DNA from: Schizophyllum amplum | Taxonomy: Eukaryota > Basidiomycota > Agaricomycetes > Agaricales > Schizophyllaceae | Reading direction: 5' to 3' | Length of the DNA stretch: 64,000 nt | NCBI GenBank assembly: GCA_007026445.1 | Contig: VDMD01000001.1 | Span: forward strand, 558,001 to 622,000 | In this document: piece by piece, positions 24,253-36,328 of the stretch | Position numbering within the stretch: the stretch's first letter is position 1 | Layout: each line of letters starts with the position of its first letter | The notes under the pieces: generated by a model | The model's input: only the letters and a program-made list of their open reading frames with translations | Database searches by the model: none | What the model was told of the DNA's origin: nothing | Made by a program: the position numbers and the translations under genes

Positions 24253-24865
24253 AGTGGAAGATGATCGTCGTGAGAGTAGGTGAGGGATCGCGAGTTGGAG
24301 AAGTGAAGAAGGGATAGAGGAACGGATAGCAGGAAGAGCGTTGGGTTACCAGATAGAGAGCTAGACGAGGCGAGAGATGGTCGAAGACACGCTGGATCTC
24401 GGTGGCGCGCGTTCCTTAAGATTCAAAGTTCACTCAAGCAAGGTCCATGTCAAGGAAGGTCCATACATTCTCGACAAAGGCGCTACGAAGGGTCAAAAAG
24501 CGAAGTTGAAAGGACAGCTCACCCTGAGGTCCTTGCACGTTGACACAAAGGCTCGCTGGCTGAAGCAGCTATTCTGCGACTCAGCGACGACGCGTATGTA
24601 TAACTTCATGGATGTTCAAGCTTACGCCCGTCGATACACTGTTGAATTCATGCAAGGAGAGCGCTTTCGGTGTCGTCGATCGAGTGTAGCGAACGCACTT
24701 AGATTCGGTAGCATTTCCGCTGCGAGGGCTGTGGTCACAGTGATAGGTACTGAGAGCAGTCCCTTGCTAGTGTTTCAAAGGAAGACAAGTTGAAGATGAA
24801 AGTAGAAGGCAAGCTCAGACGAGAGGGCGCGTGCCAAACATCCCTCCTTTCCTCCCACCATCATC
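24253..24865. other. Divergent interval upstream of DCTN5
   Basis: A 138-residue open frame at 24377-24793 begins with ATG but has no recognisable features and no sign of introns; I treat it as chance. Nothing else is visible. Confidence 0.35.
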
Positions 24866-25657
24866 ATGAACCCAGGACCGATCTACTACTCAAAAGGCGA
24901 ATTCATCGAGACTGTGAGTGCCTGCCTCCCTCTCTATTGCAAGACATGAATTGTGAATGCTCAGTAGGACACAGGGAACAAGGTCTCGCGTCGAGCTACC
25001 ATCGCCGGCCCTCAGAACATCATTCTCGGCGGCAAGACCATCATATCCGGGAACGCTGTCATACGAGGGGACCTCAGACGAACAGGCCCAGGCCATGCTG
25101 TCGTTATTTCCCTCGGCCGATACTGCCTCGTAGGCGAAGGATGCGTTATGCGGTGCGTGTCGGCGCGTCAAATGTCTGCATTCGAGTCTAACGCGTCCCG
25201 AAAGACCACCGTACAAGACATACCGCGGCAACTTCAACTACTACCCCATGAAGGTTGGGGACCATGTTCATATCGGCGCGAACACCATAGTGGAGGCAGC
25301 CACGATCGGGAACCACGTCGAGATCGGCAAGAACTGTGTCATTGTACGTTCCTCATCCGACTCACTCAACTGTATATCCTCAATACCATCAACACAGGGC
25401 AAGTTCACCATCATCAAGGATTGCGCGAAGATAGCGGACAACACGATAGTCCCACCAAATACTGTCATCCCCGCCTTAGCGCTCTTCGGCGGTACACCAG
25501 GTTCGTGTCCTCGCCTTGCGCATAGAGACCATCGCCTTACCCCTTGCCTCCAGGACACTTCCTGGAAGACCTTCCAGAGACCACGCAAGAGATGATCGAG
25601 TCGCACACCAAAGAGTTTTACCAGCGATTCCAACCATATCCCGAGGCTGGACGATAA
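24866..25657 (+). CDS. DCTN5: Dynactin subunit 5 (p25)
   Basis: Five exons (24866-24913, 24968-25152, 25205-25343, 25398-25500 and 25554-25657) encode 192 residues. The protein is a left-handed beta helix of hexapeptide repeats, visible as NIILGGKTIISGNAVIRGDL, GRYCLVGEGCVM and IGANTIVEAATIGNHVEIGKNCVIG. The family hallmarks RPPYKTYRG, PALALFGGTPG and the C-terminal EFYQRFQPYPE are present. p25 sits at the pointed end of the dynactin complex and helps dynein pick up endosomal cargo in fungal hyphae. Length and order match the family and all junctions are GT-AG. Confidence 0.95.
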
Positions 25658-26157
25658 CAGAGGTCGGTCTTTACTTCTCGCTCCTTTCGTCCTCCCTGCG
25701 TACCCGTGCACGATGAACCAAATAGAAGTCAAGCCCTGAATATGCCTAAGGCGTGCGATGAGATCTATTGTCTGACCTCCTTTTCCATCTTCCATCCTTT
25801 GCTTTTGATACTCAAAGCTGACGTCTCTCGGGCATGCAGACCCTCAATACCCTCCATACACTATCTATACCCACCCCCGATGTAGTCTAGCCGTCCTCTG
25901 AATGATATGCTGAGCTTCGCGCCCGCCATTCGATGTAACTGTGTGCCTCCTCGATTTTCGTGCTGTCCGTCGTAATCGCAGTGAGTCCCGACAATTTAAC
26001 TCTTCCTATTTGGTCAAGCGTCTATATTTCACAGTCGACGACGACGCGACGAGGAGGTACCCATAACTACTGTACAATTTTTTTTTCATAGATTCTCCTT
26101 TCCTTAAATTCATACTACCCCAGATCCATACTCTCCCCGACTCATACTCTCCCCAAC
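25658..26157. other. Intergenic 3' flank between convergent genes
   Basis: AT-richer than its surroundings, with a T-run near 26081 and repeated ACTCTCCCC units near 26128-26170. No gene is visible. Confidence 0.4.
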
Positions 26158-28338
26158 TCATACCCTCCCCACAAGCCGTCTCCCCTCCTCGACCCTCTCC
26201 CCATTGTGCGATATCTTCCCCGCGATTATCTTCGCCTCACCCTTGATTTTATCGGTGATTTTGACCCGCGCCGGTGCGTCCTCCCTAAGGTGCTCGACGG
26301 CCTCTCGGTAGTGATTCACGCCCTCCCCGTGGTGTTCCACGTCCTCCCCGCGGCGGCGGTCCACCTCCTCCCCGCGGTGGCGGTCCACCTCCTCCCCGCG
26401 GAGCTCTACGTCCTCCCCGTGGCGCTCTACGCCCTCCCCCTGCTCCAGGTCTCCCCCGTGGTGCCTCACACCCTCTCCATGGTGCTTCACGCGCACGACC
26501 TCGATATGGTGCCTCATCGGGCACTCGCCATCCCTGTAGTGCTTGATCGGGCAAACGTACTCTCTGTGAGGCTTCGGCTTCGCCGTGCGCGCCGAGTCGC
26601 CCGAGTCGCCTGTCGAATCTTCGTAGAAGTTCGACACGGGCGAGCCCGCCAGTGTCTGCCGCGACGCAAGGTCCTGTCCTGACGCGTTGGCCTGCTCCGC
26701 TGCTCCCCCACCACCGCGCCCGCGCTCGAGATAACCCCCACGCTCCATATCACCACCGTGCATATCGAGCGCAGACACAGAGTGTCCCGCGTCCGCCACC
26801 ATCGACATCGGTAGCGAGCTTTGGCCGTCGGTGCTGCGCGTCATCGGCGTATGCCCCGCGTTCGCCGTCATGCTCAGGCCGTCTGCAGGCGAGTCAAGGT
26901 AGCCCGAGGACAATATGACCGAGCCGCCCGTCGAACGCCAGCCGAACATACTGCCCGGCGCCGAGTGCCCTGCGTCGGCGAACACGGAGGACGCGCCGGG
27001 CGTCGAGCGTCCAGCGTCGAATGCTGGGTGTCCTGCGTCGGCGAGCGAGGACGCGAACGGTGAGTCGACGCGGCTGCGGGAAGAGAGCCAGGTGCTCGCG
27101 GTGGTCTTCTTCAGGGGCCGGTTGGAAGGCCCATCGGATGGTGCGGAGTGCCCGTCGTCGGCGCGCTGGGATGCGCTGGTGTGTGCTGCCGAAGTGGTGT
27201 GGCCTGCGGACGTGGTGTGTCCCCAAGACGTAGTATGACCCGCGGACGTCGTCTGATCCGCAGAGGTGCGGTAATCGCCAGAGGACGACGTGCCGTGGCC
27301 GTCGGTGGCTCTCTCCGAGCTGCTGCGCGCGTAGCTGCTACGTGCGTACTCCGCCGTGAACCGCCGTTCGATCTCGTTTGGGAGGGGCACGACCTGCAGG
27401 GCGAGAGATCAGTTGGATGGGCATGAGGATGATTGCGGGAGCTGCGGGTCGTGAGACGCCAAACGTACGGATGGCTTCTCCACCGCCGGTCCACTAGCCA
27501 CACCAGCAGCCGCTGGCGTATCCGGTGTGGTTGCCACCGGTCCAGTCATGGTGTCCCCGAAGCCGAGACTACTAAGCGAGGTGCGCGTTAGGCTGGCAGG
27601 AAAAGGCGCGCTGTCGGAAGTCGCCTGGACAGGGTCAGCGCCCATATGCCTGGCGGCGTCTGGCGGCGTCGAAGGCTGGCTGTTGACGTCCTGCTCTTCG
27701 CCACGATGGAGCGTGGACGTGTTCGAAAGCGGACCGTCTTCGCATGTGGTCAGTTGTATTTTTCAATATTTTTATACACAATTTACCTTCAGGCGAGCGT
27801 TCGTCTGGGCGTGCGGCCGGTAAGTCACCTTCTGAGGCGCTATGCGGTAGGCCGTCCGCTTCGCCGTCAATGCCGTCCGCAAGGCCATGGTCACTGTCTG
27901 GTTTAGCCGCCACATCATCCTTGTCGTCTTCAGTCGTCAAACCAAGCAAGTTTGAGCTGGCTGTACCGCATTCAGCAACATCACACCCAGCGTACGGAGT
28001 CACTAACGGAGCAAGGTGGAGACCTGCGTGGGCAAGTACTGCTTCGCAAGGTTCGCTGCGTGGCCCAGCGTCTGTCGCAGATTTTCCTGCGTGGGGATGT
28101 AGCCAGAAGCCGAGCTTGGAGGATCGGCGTCGTGCCCGTCTGCGACCGGTCCCGGATCAGTGGGAAACTCGCTTGGGATGTCGACCCCGAGAGTCGACGG
28201 GGTGACGACCCTCGCTGAGGAATCGTCCGCAGGATCGCGCGAGTCGTGCTGTTCGTCTTGTATAGCAAACGACGTATTTCTAGACAGCTCGTGGAACGGC
28301 GTCGAAGGCAGGGATTTATCTAGCAGCGGCGCTGCCAT
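26158..28338 (-). CDS. Repeat-rich hypothetical protein, 669 residues
   Basis: Exons 28008-28338, 27787-27960, 27469-27737 and 26158-27393 keep frame. The start is MAAPLLDKSLPSTPFHEL. The middle is Ser/Thr/Gly-rich with repeated AGH units (TSAGHTTS, DAGHSAP, NAGHTP). A second repeat zone is charged, built on HHGEGV/HRGEEVD units, and is encoded by near-perfect short DNA repeats. The C-terminus is a conserved-looking helix, KIKGEAKIIAGKISHNGERVEEGRRL. I do not recognise a named family and see no signal peptide or membrane span. The N-terminal exon has an amphipathic stretch (LGHAANLAKQYL). Function unknown. Confidence 0.7.
26320..26440. repeat. Short tandem repeats within the coding sequence
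   Basis: Units containing CCTCCCCGCGG recur every 24-27 bp and encode the HGE/RGE..V repeats of the protein on the minus strand. Periods are multiples of three, so unit number can change without breaking the frame. Confidence 0.65.
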
Positions 28339-30036
28339 TGTTCTTGCTGGCGCGTGAAGTGAGGAGAGAAGATGCAAGGCATGATTCTGGGCGGCTGGGT
28401 CATCCTCGTTCTGAATGTATGGCCTTACTTCACACTCCAATGTCCCTTGAACGCTCCACTGCAGATATAGGTCCAGCGCTGTCATGACGTCGAGGAGAAG
28501 ACGACTGACCTGACGAGCTTTGGGCGGGCCGCAGCCTAAATATTTTCCTGCGATTTCCTACGAGCCAAGTGTTTCTGCGAGTGACCAATGCAGGTGACCG
28601 ACTCCGGTTGACGACGATGCTGGCTTCTGCCATGGATGGAGCGCTCACAGCACAGCCACACTTCAAAGACAATACCTTCCAAAAAGGCTCGCATTATTCA
28701 CACGGTAGTATTTCTGCAGCTTCTACCGGCGGCTTTGAGTACACCTTCAGCGTCTATTACTGTGCATCAGTGCACCAGTGATCACACTGAGGCCCTGAGC
28801 AGCAAGAAGAGAAACACGGACATCTCCGATTCCCTGACGTCTAGCCCTCCACACACTGAATGAGCGCAGAGGAAGAACAGCAGTGATGCACGTTCAGCCA
28901 TAGACAGAGAGATGCAACAGAGATGTCGATGTAGGATGGCAAACCTGCATCCGCGTGGTTCCTGCTAGGCTGGGAAGCTTTGCGGGACCGGGAGTTATAT
29001 GAGCCACATTTGCCCAACAACTTGGCCACTCGCTCCGGATAGTTGGCGGTTGGCGGCGGCGGGGCAACATAGCATCTCCACAGACTGTCACTGTCAGAAA
29101 TCGCTGGTCTACTAGTGAGAGTACGAAGGGCGGAGGCTTCGGAGTTCCACACAATGATCGCTGCCACTGGCGCGCGCCTGTGGCAAAGTTGGACCTCTAG
29201 GAAGCCCGACCGACTAGCGTGACGACTTTGGTAGGATCGGCTTCTGGACCCATTCTCATAAGATAGAGGAACTGCGCTGTATTGCCTGCAGGTGTCGAAT
29301 CGACAGACAGGACAAGTTGAAGTTCGGAGTCCGGAGTCGCTGGCAATTGCCGGCGGCATAACCCAGCACGTGAAGTTGAAGTTATTCAGTACACGTGGCC
29401 TCTCCTTGATTTCCATCCAGTGCACCAGCATCCGACCATGCTCTCTTGGCAGCCTCCTGCGGACTGAGCTCGCAGACGTGATGCCGTCGATCAGATCACC
29501 CATGCTAACTTGTCAGGTCCATTCAAGGTCCATCACACCCGACTTGCTGGAAATAATGCTGGGACAGAACGCCTTCAATTTGAGCTTCCTTGGGTCACGA
29601 ACATTCTGCTTGCACCCTTCACTATCCTCAACCAAGTTCAGATACACTTACTCTACTCTGGTTTTGCCCCGCGACTCGCCCATGTCCAGAACAACTCCGA
29701 GAATTTACGGCTATGGCATCACGTACGACTGAATGGGACCCTGTTGGCAGGCTGCTGGTGTATACGCTGGTTCCTTTGCACTCCGGCATTCCGCTGCGCT
29801 CATTCCGGTTTAGCCGCTGATCCCGCCGCTCCAAACGCTGAGAAGAAGCCTCGCCCCTTGGTTGCAGAGCCGCAAGCCGCCCACCTGTCTCCCGCCCTGT
29901 CCAGGATAAAAGCAGGCACTCCCGACAGCTGACTCTCAACATTCAATCGTCTTCTGTCCATACGACGGTCTGAACGGCACTCCTTCTCGTTCTACTCCCT
30001 CTCGCTCTTTGCACGCCTCACTCTCTTCGAACCAAC
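28339..30036. other. Intergenic, no supported gene
   Basis: A minus-strand frame at 28841-29503 (220 codons, ATG start) is the longest but shows no domain, and its coding character is doubtful. The last 100 bp before 30037 is the 5' flank of the hydrolase gene. Confidence 0.35.
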
Positions 30037-31229
30037 ATGAAGTCCTTCGCCATCCTCCCTTTCATCGCGTCCGCCGCTCTGGCCGCCGTTGCCAACGTCC
30101 CCACCTCCATCGTCGACGCGGACAAGGACGTCTCCGATGCCGGCGTCAGCAAGGACCAGATCGTTGCCAAGTTCGTCGAGTCCAGCGACGGCTCGAAGAT
30201 CTACGCGGAGGCGGTCGGCGACCCGTCGAACCCGCCTCTGGTCTTCGTACCGGGCTACACGATCAGCACCATGGCGTTTGACAAGCAGTTCGAGAACGAG
30301 ACGATGCGCGAGCAGCTTTACATGGTGCGTTTAAACGTTTCACGGTGCCAGCGCAATTTCTCATCTTATTTTTTCTCAGGTGCGCTTCGACCCGCGGGGT
30401 CATGGTCAGAGCGTCATGAACGCGTCAGAGGACGCTCACAAGTCGGAGCTGTACGCGGACGATTTCAAAGCCGTCCTGTCGGCGTTCAACATGGAGAAGC
30501 CTGTCTTCGCCGCCTGGTAAGCCTTCAGCTCCGTTTATCGAATTTTGACTCAAGCTGACTCCGCTGCGCAGGTCTCTCGGTGGCGCGATGCTGACCGACA
30601 TCATCGTCAACATTGGCACGGATGCCATCTCCGGCTACATCTCCATCGCCGCCATCCCGTACATCGGCGACGTGCTCAGCGAGGTCGTCTCTGAGTCCAC
30701 CATGGAGATCGTGCCGGGCATGCAGGTCTCCAACAGCACGGACGACTGGAAGAAGAACGCGATCTCGTTTGAGGACAGCCTGTTCTACGACCCGAAGGCC
30801 GTGCCGTTCGACTTCAAGGCCGCCCTCATCGGTGCCGCCGCGCAGGAGCCGTCCGACGTCACGAAGATTGTCATCGGCCGCGAGCAGGACTCCGACAAGT
30901 TCAAGGAACTCATCAAGGACGCATCCATCCCGATGCTCGCTATCAACGGCAAGCAGGACTCGCAGCGCATCAGCGGTGAGGCCATCGTCGACTCGATGAA
31001 GAAGTACTGGTCGGAAGACCTGATCACGTTCACCGAGGTGGACAAGGCCGGCCACGCCTTCTTCTACGACCAGCCGGAGGAGGCCAACGAGCAGTTCCGC
31101 GCCTTCACACTGAAGTCGACGGGCCACGAGGACCAGATCGCCGCTGCCAACAACAACGGCGCGTCATCCGCAGCCCTCCCATCGCTCTTCGCCCTTTCCA
31201 CTCTTTTGCTTAGCGCATTCATTCTTTAG
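30037..31229 (+). CDS. Secreted or GPI-anchored alpha/beta hydrolase
   Basis: Exons 30037-30324, 30380-30516 and 30572-31229 encode 360 residues. Signal peptide MKSFAILPFIASAALAAV. The alpha/beta hydrolase core shows PPLVFVPGYTIS (oxyanion region), VRFDPRGHGQS, the nucleophile elbow AAWSLGGAM (Ser completed across the second intron), an acid in INGKQDSQR and the His in DKAGHAFFYDQP. The end, NNGASSAALPSLFALSTLLLSAFIL, is a small-residue site followed by a hydrophobic tail, as expected for GPI attachment. Substrate unknown; esterase or peroxidase-like family members are possible. The gene looks intact. Confidence 0.87.
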
Positions 31230-31653
31230 ATATGCATTATCCATGTGCACGACGACGCGATGCTCACTCATGTTCATAGCATATATGCATATACCCGCTC
31301 CATACCTTAATTCCGTTGATGATAGATAGTAATACCTTTAGTCCATATACACTTCCTGGGGCGGAGCGAACAACATGATCTAAGCCTGAATCAGGGTCTC
31401 GTCCTTAGATGTTTCAAGCTGCTTGAGCCTCATCTGGCGTAGAGAAGCTTTTGCGACGAATCGCTAGCGCTCTCGACTCAACGGGAAGTTGAGATTTGCG
31501 CCACGTGCTTGTCACGTGCTTAATACCACGTCCGCGTGGGGCGCATGCGCCTTAAGGCGCTGCTGCTCTCAGGCTTCTCCCCAGCTTCTCCCTCCCATCG
31601 TCTCCCATTATTGACAAGACCCCGACAACTACTACATTAGGCGCATTCGGACG
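31230..31653. other. Intergenic
   Basis: Contains several CACGTG-like cores near 31500-31540 (TTGTCACGTGC, CCACGTCC). No gene is visible. Confidence 0.35.
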
Positions 31654-32693
31654 ATGCTTAGACACTATTCCTGCCAGGGACTCGTCTTCGACGGCCGAGA
31701 CGGATCATCAGACGGATTGAAGGACGTTCACCCTTGCCATCGTCTCGCTTCGTCTCGTCGTTCTCGAGAATTCGCTGGTGCTGGCACGCGAACGGTCACG
31801 AGCAAGGGTAGCGATACGCCGAGCGAATTTTCAGTCGTCGCATCTCGATTCCTTCGTGTAGTAGTGGTCAGCGAGAGACTCTTCACCGCGGAAGAGGCAT
31901 TACAGCAGCCACTACATCGTTTCATGACGATATTCTTTGAAAGTCAGAAGTGTACGTGACGAATATATCCGCGTTCAGGTTTTTGCTCATTTATTGGATG
32001 AACGTAGGTCACTTCAACGCATGGAAATATGACATTCATCACAACGACCCTAGCCTGCCGAATCTCATGTGGCGCTGTGACATGGAGAACAACCAGGTTA
32101 CGGGCGTTCTCAACGACTGGGACCTCGGAGTGGGCAAGGAATCACGGCACGCCGGTCTCAAACGCACTGGCACCGTGCCTTTCATGTCAATCGACCTCCT
32201 TGACCACCCTCTCGGGAATGTTCCTCATCTTTATCGACACGACCTCGAGGCCATGACCTGGATCTTGACGTGGGCGTTTCTCGTCTACCAGCGCATTCCG
32301 AGAGAGAAAGCATTGGAGCTCGTGGGCAAAGGTATTGCTCCCCGAGCACGCCAACGGGCGGACATGCCCTCCGTGCTTCGAAATTGGCGCATCGCCGACT
32401 ATGTGACTTGTGCGAAGGAGAAAACTCATTTCTTGAAGTCGTTAGTATTCAGCCCACCCGAGCCGGCGGAAGACTTCAAGTGGGGGTGGGAGCTCACGGT
32501 CAAGCTGTTGTTTCTGTTGAAGGCAGAAAGTGACACCCGTTACAACCTTGCGCGCGACAAGAAGATGAGCTACGAACAGGAACCAGACGATCCGGAGAAA
32601 TACTTGCGCTCTCAGTGGGAGGTTATCGAGACTCATGTGGCAGAGACAGGCAAGCTGCGGTATCTGCTAGCTCTGAAGCCAGACGGACTGTAG
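31654..32693 (+). CDS. FunK1-type kinase, N-lobe missing
   Basis: Exons 31654-31951 and 32008-32693 give 327 residues. The C-lobe matches the fungal FunK1 family: DIHHNDPSLPNLMW in place of the catalytic HRDxxxxN loop, LNDWDLG as the metal-binding DFG equivalent, then TGTVPFMSIDLL and HLYRHDLEAMTWILTW. The first exon holds only the last part before the catalytic loop (QQPLHRFMTIFFE); there is no Gly-rich loop or VAIK Lys. The usual family length is about twice this. The catalytic Arg is replaced by Asn. It is probably a decayed or pseudokinase fragment, although the frame is open. Confidence 0.7.
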
Positions 32694-33043
32694 CGTGGCG
32701 GTCTCGGAGCGATCATGGGCTGAGCGGTGAGCACCCTCTGCTTCGTCACTAGCATGTACCTCCAGCAAACGGAATGGCATATATGATATATATGCAGTAC
32801 TACGCGTCGATTTTGTCATGTAACAACATGGACGGAGCTCAATGAATCTATACATATATGCAGGTGGGTAAGTGCGAGAGAGACATCACCGCAGCTTTTG
32901 GCAGCCAGCAAGGGAGTCTTTCAAGCATCACTCAAGCAAGACAGAAAGGACGCGCGCATCGTATTATTGAGATCATATCGAGCTTACATTGTCCAGGTAG
33001 AAGTCCCGTCGCCCACGAAAGCACGCCAATCCGCTTCCACCAC
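32694..33043. other. Intergenic, convergent 3' flanks
   Basis: Short AT-richer region with ATATATGATATATATGC near 32780. Nothing else is seen. Confidence 0.35.
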
Positions 33044-36000
33044 CTAACTGGCAGTCTGCGGACGCTCCCTCGCCTGCCTCTCCCGATGGAAGAGGGAGAA
33101 CCTCGACCGCCGCGTATCGTTACTGTCGCCCCTCCTGCGACATGCAAGCGACCCATCTGCCGGCGGCACGGTCTGCTCCTTCACGCCCTCCGACAGCCGC
33201 CTTGTCTTGTCTCCCTCCTCATGTCGCCGCGCATCCCCGTTGGCGCCGGACGCATCACCAATCTTGTCCGTGTCGCCAGTGCCGTGCGTGTTGCCAGTCT
33301 TGTGCGGTCCACCAACTTTATGCGCGTCCCCAACCCTGTGTGTATCCGCCGCCTTCGGCACCTCGCCTCGCTCCGGCCCCACCGTCAAGAAGTTCACCAC
33401 CACCGACCACAGATTATTCCCGCTCAGAAGGTGCTCCCTCTGGAACACCCCCTCATCCGCGATCCTCGCCAGCCGCATCGCCTCCTCCGTATCCCTCCGC
33501 GCTGCCACGCAACTCGGCGGCGGGCGCTCCTGATCCAGCACCCATCCCCACCCCCAGCTCGGGAGGGCGTCGGGCATGCCGGGCGTCTGTGGCGGTGGCG
33601 CGGCTGCGAGCGCTTGCTTCCGTGCGCGCTCCAGCAGCCGCTTCCGCTCGCGCTCGATGCCCTTCACCGCACGCTCGTATTTCTTGCCGTAGCGCGCCTT
33701 GCCGTCAATGAACCGCCGCACGGTGAGTTCGGTGATCTGGCCGACCGCCTCTGGCTTGAGATGGAAGGCGGGTAGCTCGTCCTCAGGCTCGAGAGGGCGA
33801 ACGACGCCCGACGTCGACACGCGTTCGCGGATCATCTCCCCGTCCCAGGTTCCCAGAGCCGGGGAGTCCTGTTCGGTGCGGCTCATGCAGCCATAGACGG
33901 AAGGGTTGCCCGCATAGCGTTCGCCCTGTATAGGCGCGGTAGGCGTAGAATGGTGGAAGCGGGCACCGCCAACGTCCGAGGACGCGGCCGAAGGCTGCTT
34001 CTCGGTCGTCCGCTGCTTCTCGGTCTTCTGTGTCGCTGGAAACAACTCTCCATTCCTCGCCGATTCAGGCGGCAACAACGCCGGCGAAGGCAATGGCGAC
34101 GGTACAACGGGGCCGTCCAGCATGGATTTCGGTTCCGCGGACAGAGGCGTAGGCGCAGGAGGCGACAACGGCGGCACAAACGCCGGCCGAGCAGGCGATG
34201 GTGGAATATCCACCGCCGACCCCTTCTTGCGTATGCGCGATTCGGAGCGTGTACGCGGCAGCGACCCCTTCCGCGATGACAGCGATGCGTTCCGGATCGT
34301 CGTCCGCGCACGGCCGATTATGGACGACCTTTTGGAAAGCGTGCCGGGCGACCGAGGCGTGTCCTCGGCCACAGGAGCTTCAGCGAACTGTGTTGATCCC
34401 GGCGACGGACTGAGCTGTTCGGATGGCGCGAGCGGTATCCCAGTTACATATTTGCAGAACGTTGCGATAGTGCGGAAGCAAAACTTCGCTGGAGTGGTGA
34501 ACGGGAAGAGGATAGGCAGAATGTGGGCGGTGTCGTCGTAGACTTGCAGATGGACTTGCGTGCGACCGCACCGCTTTTCGATATCCTTGAGCGGCGGGTA
34601 CAGATCCTTCGTCTCTTGACGAACGGGAAAACGTTCTGGGTAAGCTGCCTTATGCGCCCTGCCACACGAATTAGCAAAGACTTGCAGATACCGAAGCGAC
34701 TCACGCATAAACGTCTTCATCCCTCAGCACCTCCTTGTCACTCACGATGAACAGCAAGGGCGGAAGTCCACCTAGGTACGAAAGCGCTGGACTGACGAGC
34801 GGATGACCCATGAGGCTGTTCTGGGTATAGAGGTGAACTTGACGGTCTACTGCGAGCTCCTCGCCGCTCTTGGATCGCATCATCACGACCTCGGTCGCTT
34901 GGTCCAGCGCAGGCAAGGGTGTCGTCCGTCCCATCTCAACACCCCCCGGCGACGCCGCAGGCCGTCCATCAAAATATTCCCTCGATATCCTACTCTCCGC
35001 TCGCCGAACCGCGCCCGGGTCCGGCGGCGACGTATGAAAGACTTGGCGAATGCGATCTCGCAACCCGGCGTGCACCCGTGAAGTGATATCCGCCGAAGGG
35101 GGCGGCCACAGCGTGCTTGGCTTCTGGAATGACAGCCCAAAGTCCGGGATTACATCCGTCGCCGTATTCGTGTGTATGCTCGGGAACGAGTGCGTCAGGT
35201 CACACCACGGCGAGATGAGGAGGCCGCCTGCGGGGCTCGGCAGGTCCGGAGTGTCGCGGATGACCTGTAGGAGGGCGAGAGTGAGCCCGCCGCCTGCGGA
35301 GTCACCGCCAATGACAATGTGTGCGGGGTCGACAGGCTTGTGGGACGCGTCAGAGGGCGGGTGGATGAGGTAGAGGTCTGTGGAGGTGTAAGCGCGGTCC
35401 ACCGCTAGAATAGCACGACTTGCATGCGGCGAGGGCGTCCTGCAGAGCACAAGGGAAGGGGTATTGAGGTGCTAGTCTATAGTTGATGGCTGGGACCGCG
35501 TAAGCGCCAGCTCGAGCACGGTGCAGAATACGCACCGAAGACGCGCCCGTTGATCTTACGCGCGAAACGCTGAATGCTGTACCGCTCCTGGTCCACGCTC
35601 CCGAAGTAGTATCCGCCACCATGGAGGTACAGAATGCATCGCATTTCGTCCATGTCCCGCTCGTACACGCCTGAGTCGTCCGGCGCGTCCAATATCACGT
35701 CGGGCTGCGCTTCGCGGGCCTTGTACCGTCGCTTGGCCTCTTGCCAATCCTTCTTCGTGGATATCCACTGGCCATCGACTCTGCAGGCGTGTAAGCATCG
35801 GTATGGGGTGCCGATCATGTGCCGCACCCCTTCAAGCCTCGGACCTGCCACCACTTGACGCCTCCGACTACGCGCATAGCGGCCTCGGGCCCGCCAAACG
35901 CGGCGACCATGTACTCCGCAGCCTTGTCGCAGCAGTCGAGCGGCACAAGGACGCGCACGACCTTGACCCACGGTGGCGCAGGCGTACGCGCATTCGAGAA

Positions 36001-36328
36001 ACCCTGGATCTCCTCGACGGTGTGTCTGCGAATGCACTTCAGAACATGTCACAGAAGGGACCGACGGTGTCGCGCACAGATTCGCCTCGTTCAGGAACGC
36101 CTACGAGATCCTCGGTAAGCTGGGTATATGAGTGCAAGAATGCAATGCACACACCTTCACTATCGTGAACGCCTGGTCATATAGCAAGTCCTCCTCGCTA
36201 AGCTTGGTCTTGGTCTGTGTCTCCGAGTCGCCCTTCAGACGCGCAAAGTAGTGCTTGATGAGGGTCTCGAGAACGAGAGGACCAGCGCGCAGGGCGGTCT
36301 CTGCGATGAGTGTGTTGACGGCGGGCAT
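33044..36328 (-). CDS. HSL-type alpha/beta hydrolase with long tail; apparent frameshift
   Basis: Starts MPAVNTLIAETALRAGPLVL and follows the hormone-sensitive-lipase (GDSAG esterase) family: LYLHGGGYYFGS (oxyanion HGGG), NYRLAPQYPFP, IGGDSAGGGL (Ser), and DDTAHILP (His). The 400-residue C-terminal tail is disordered, with KARYGKKYERAVKGIERERKRLL and Gly/His/Thr repeats at the end. In exon 2 the conserved GPFCDMFLKCIRRHT is broken: after GACATGTT one C seems missing (near 36042), giving an in-frame TGA while the next frame continues perfectly. One intron near 35400 uses a GC donor (T|GCAAGT). Apart from the shift all exons are open, so this is either a recent loss or a sequence error. Confidence 0.82.

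Noticed and set aside
24377..24793. 138-codon plus-strand frame with ATG
   Set aside because: No recognisable motif, and it lies in the divergent promoter interval of two real genes.
28841..29503. 220-codon minus-strand frame
   Set aside because: ATG present, but no conserved pattern; Ser/Arg-rich composition like the non-coding neighbours.
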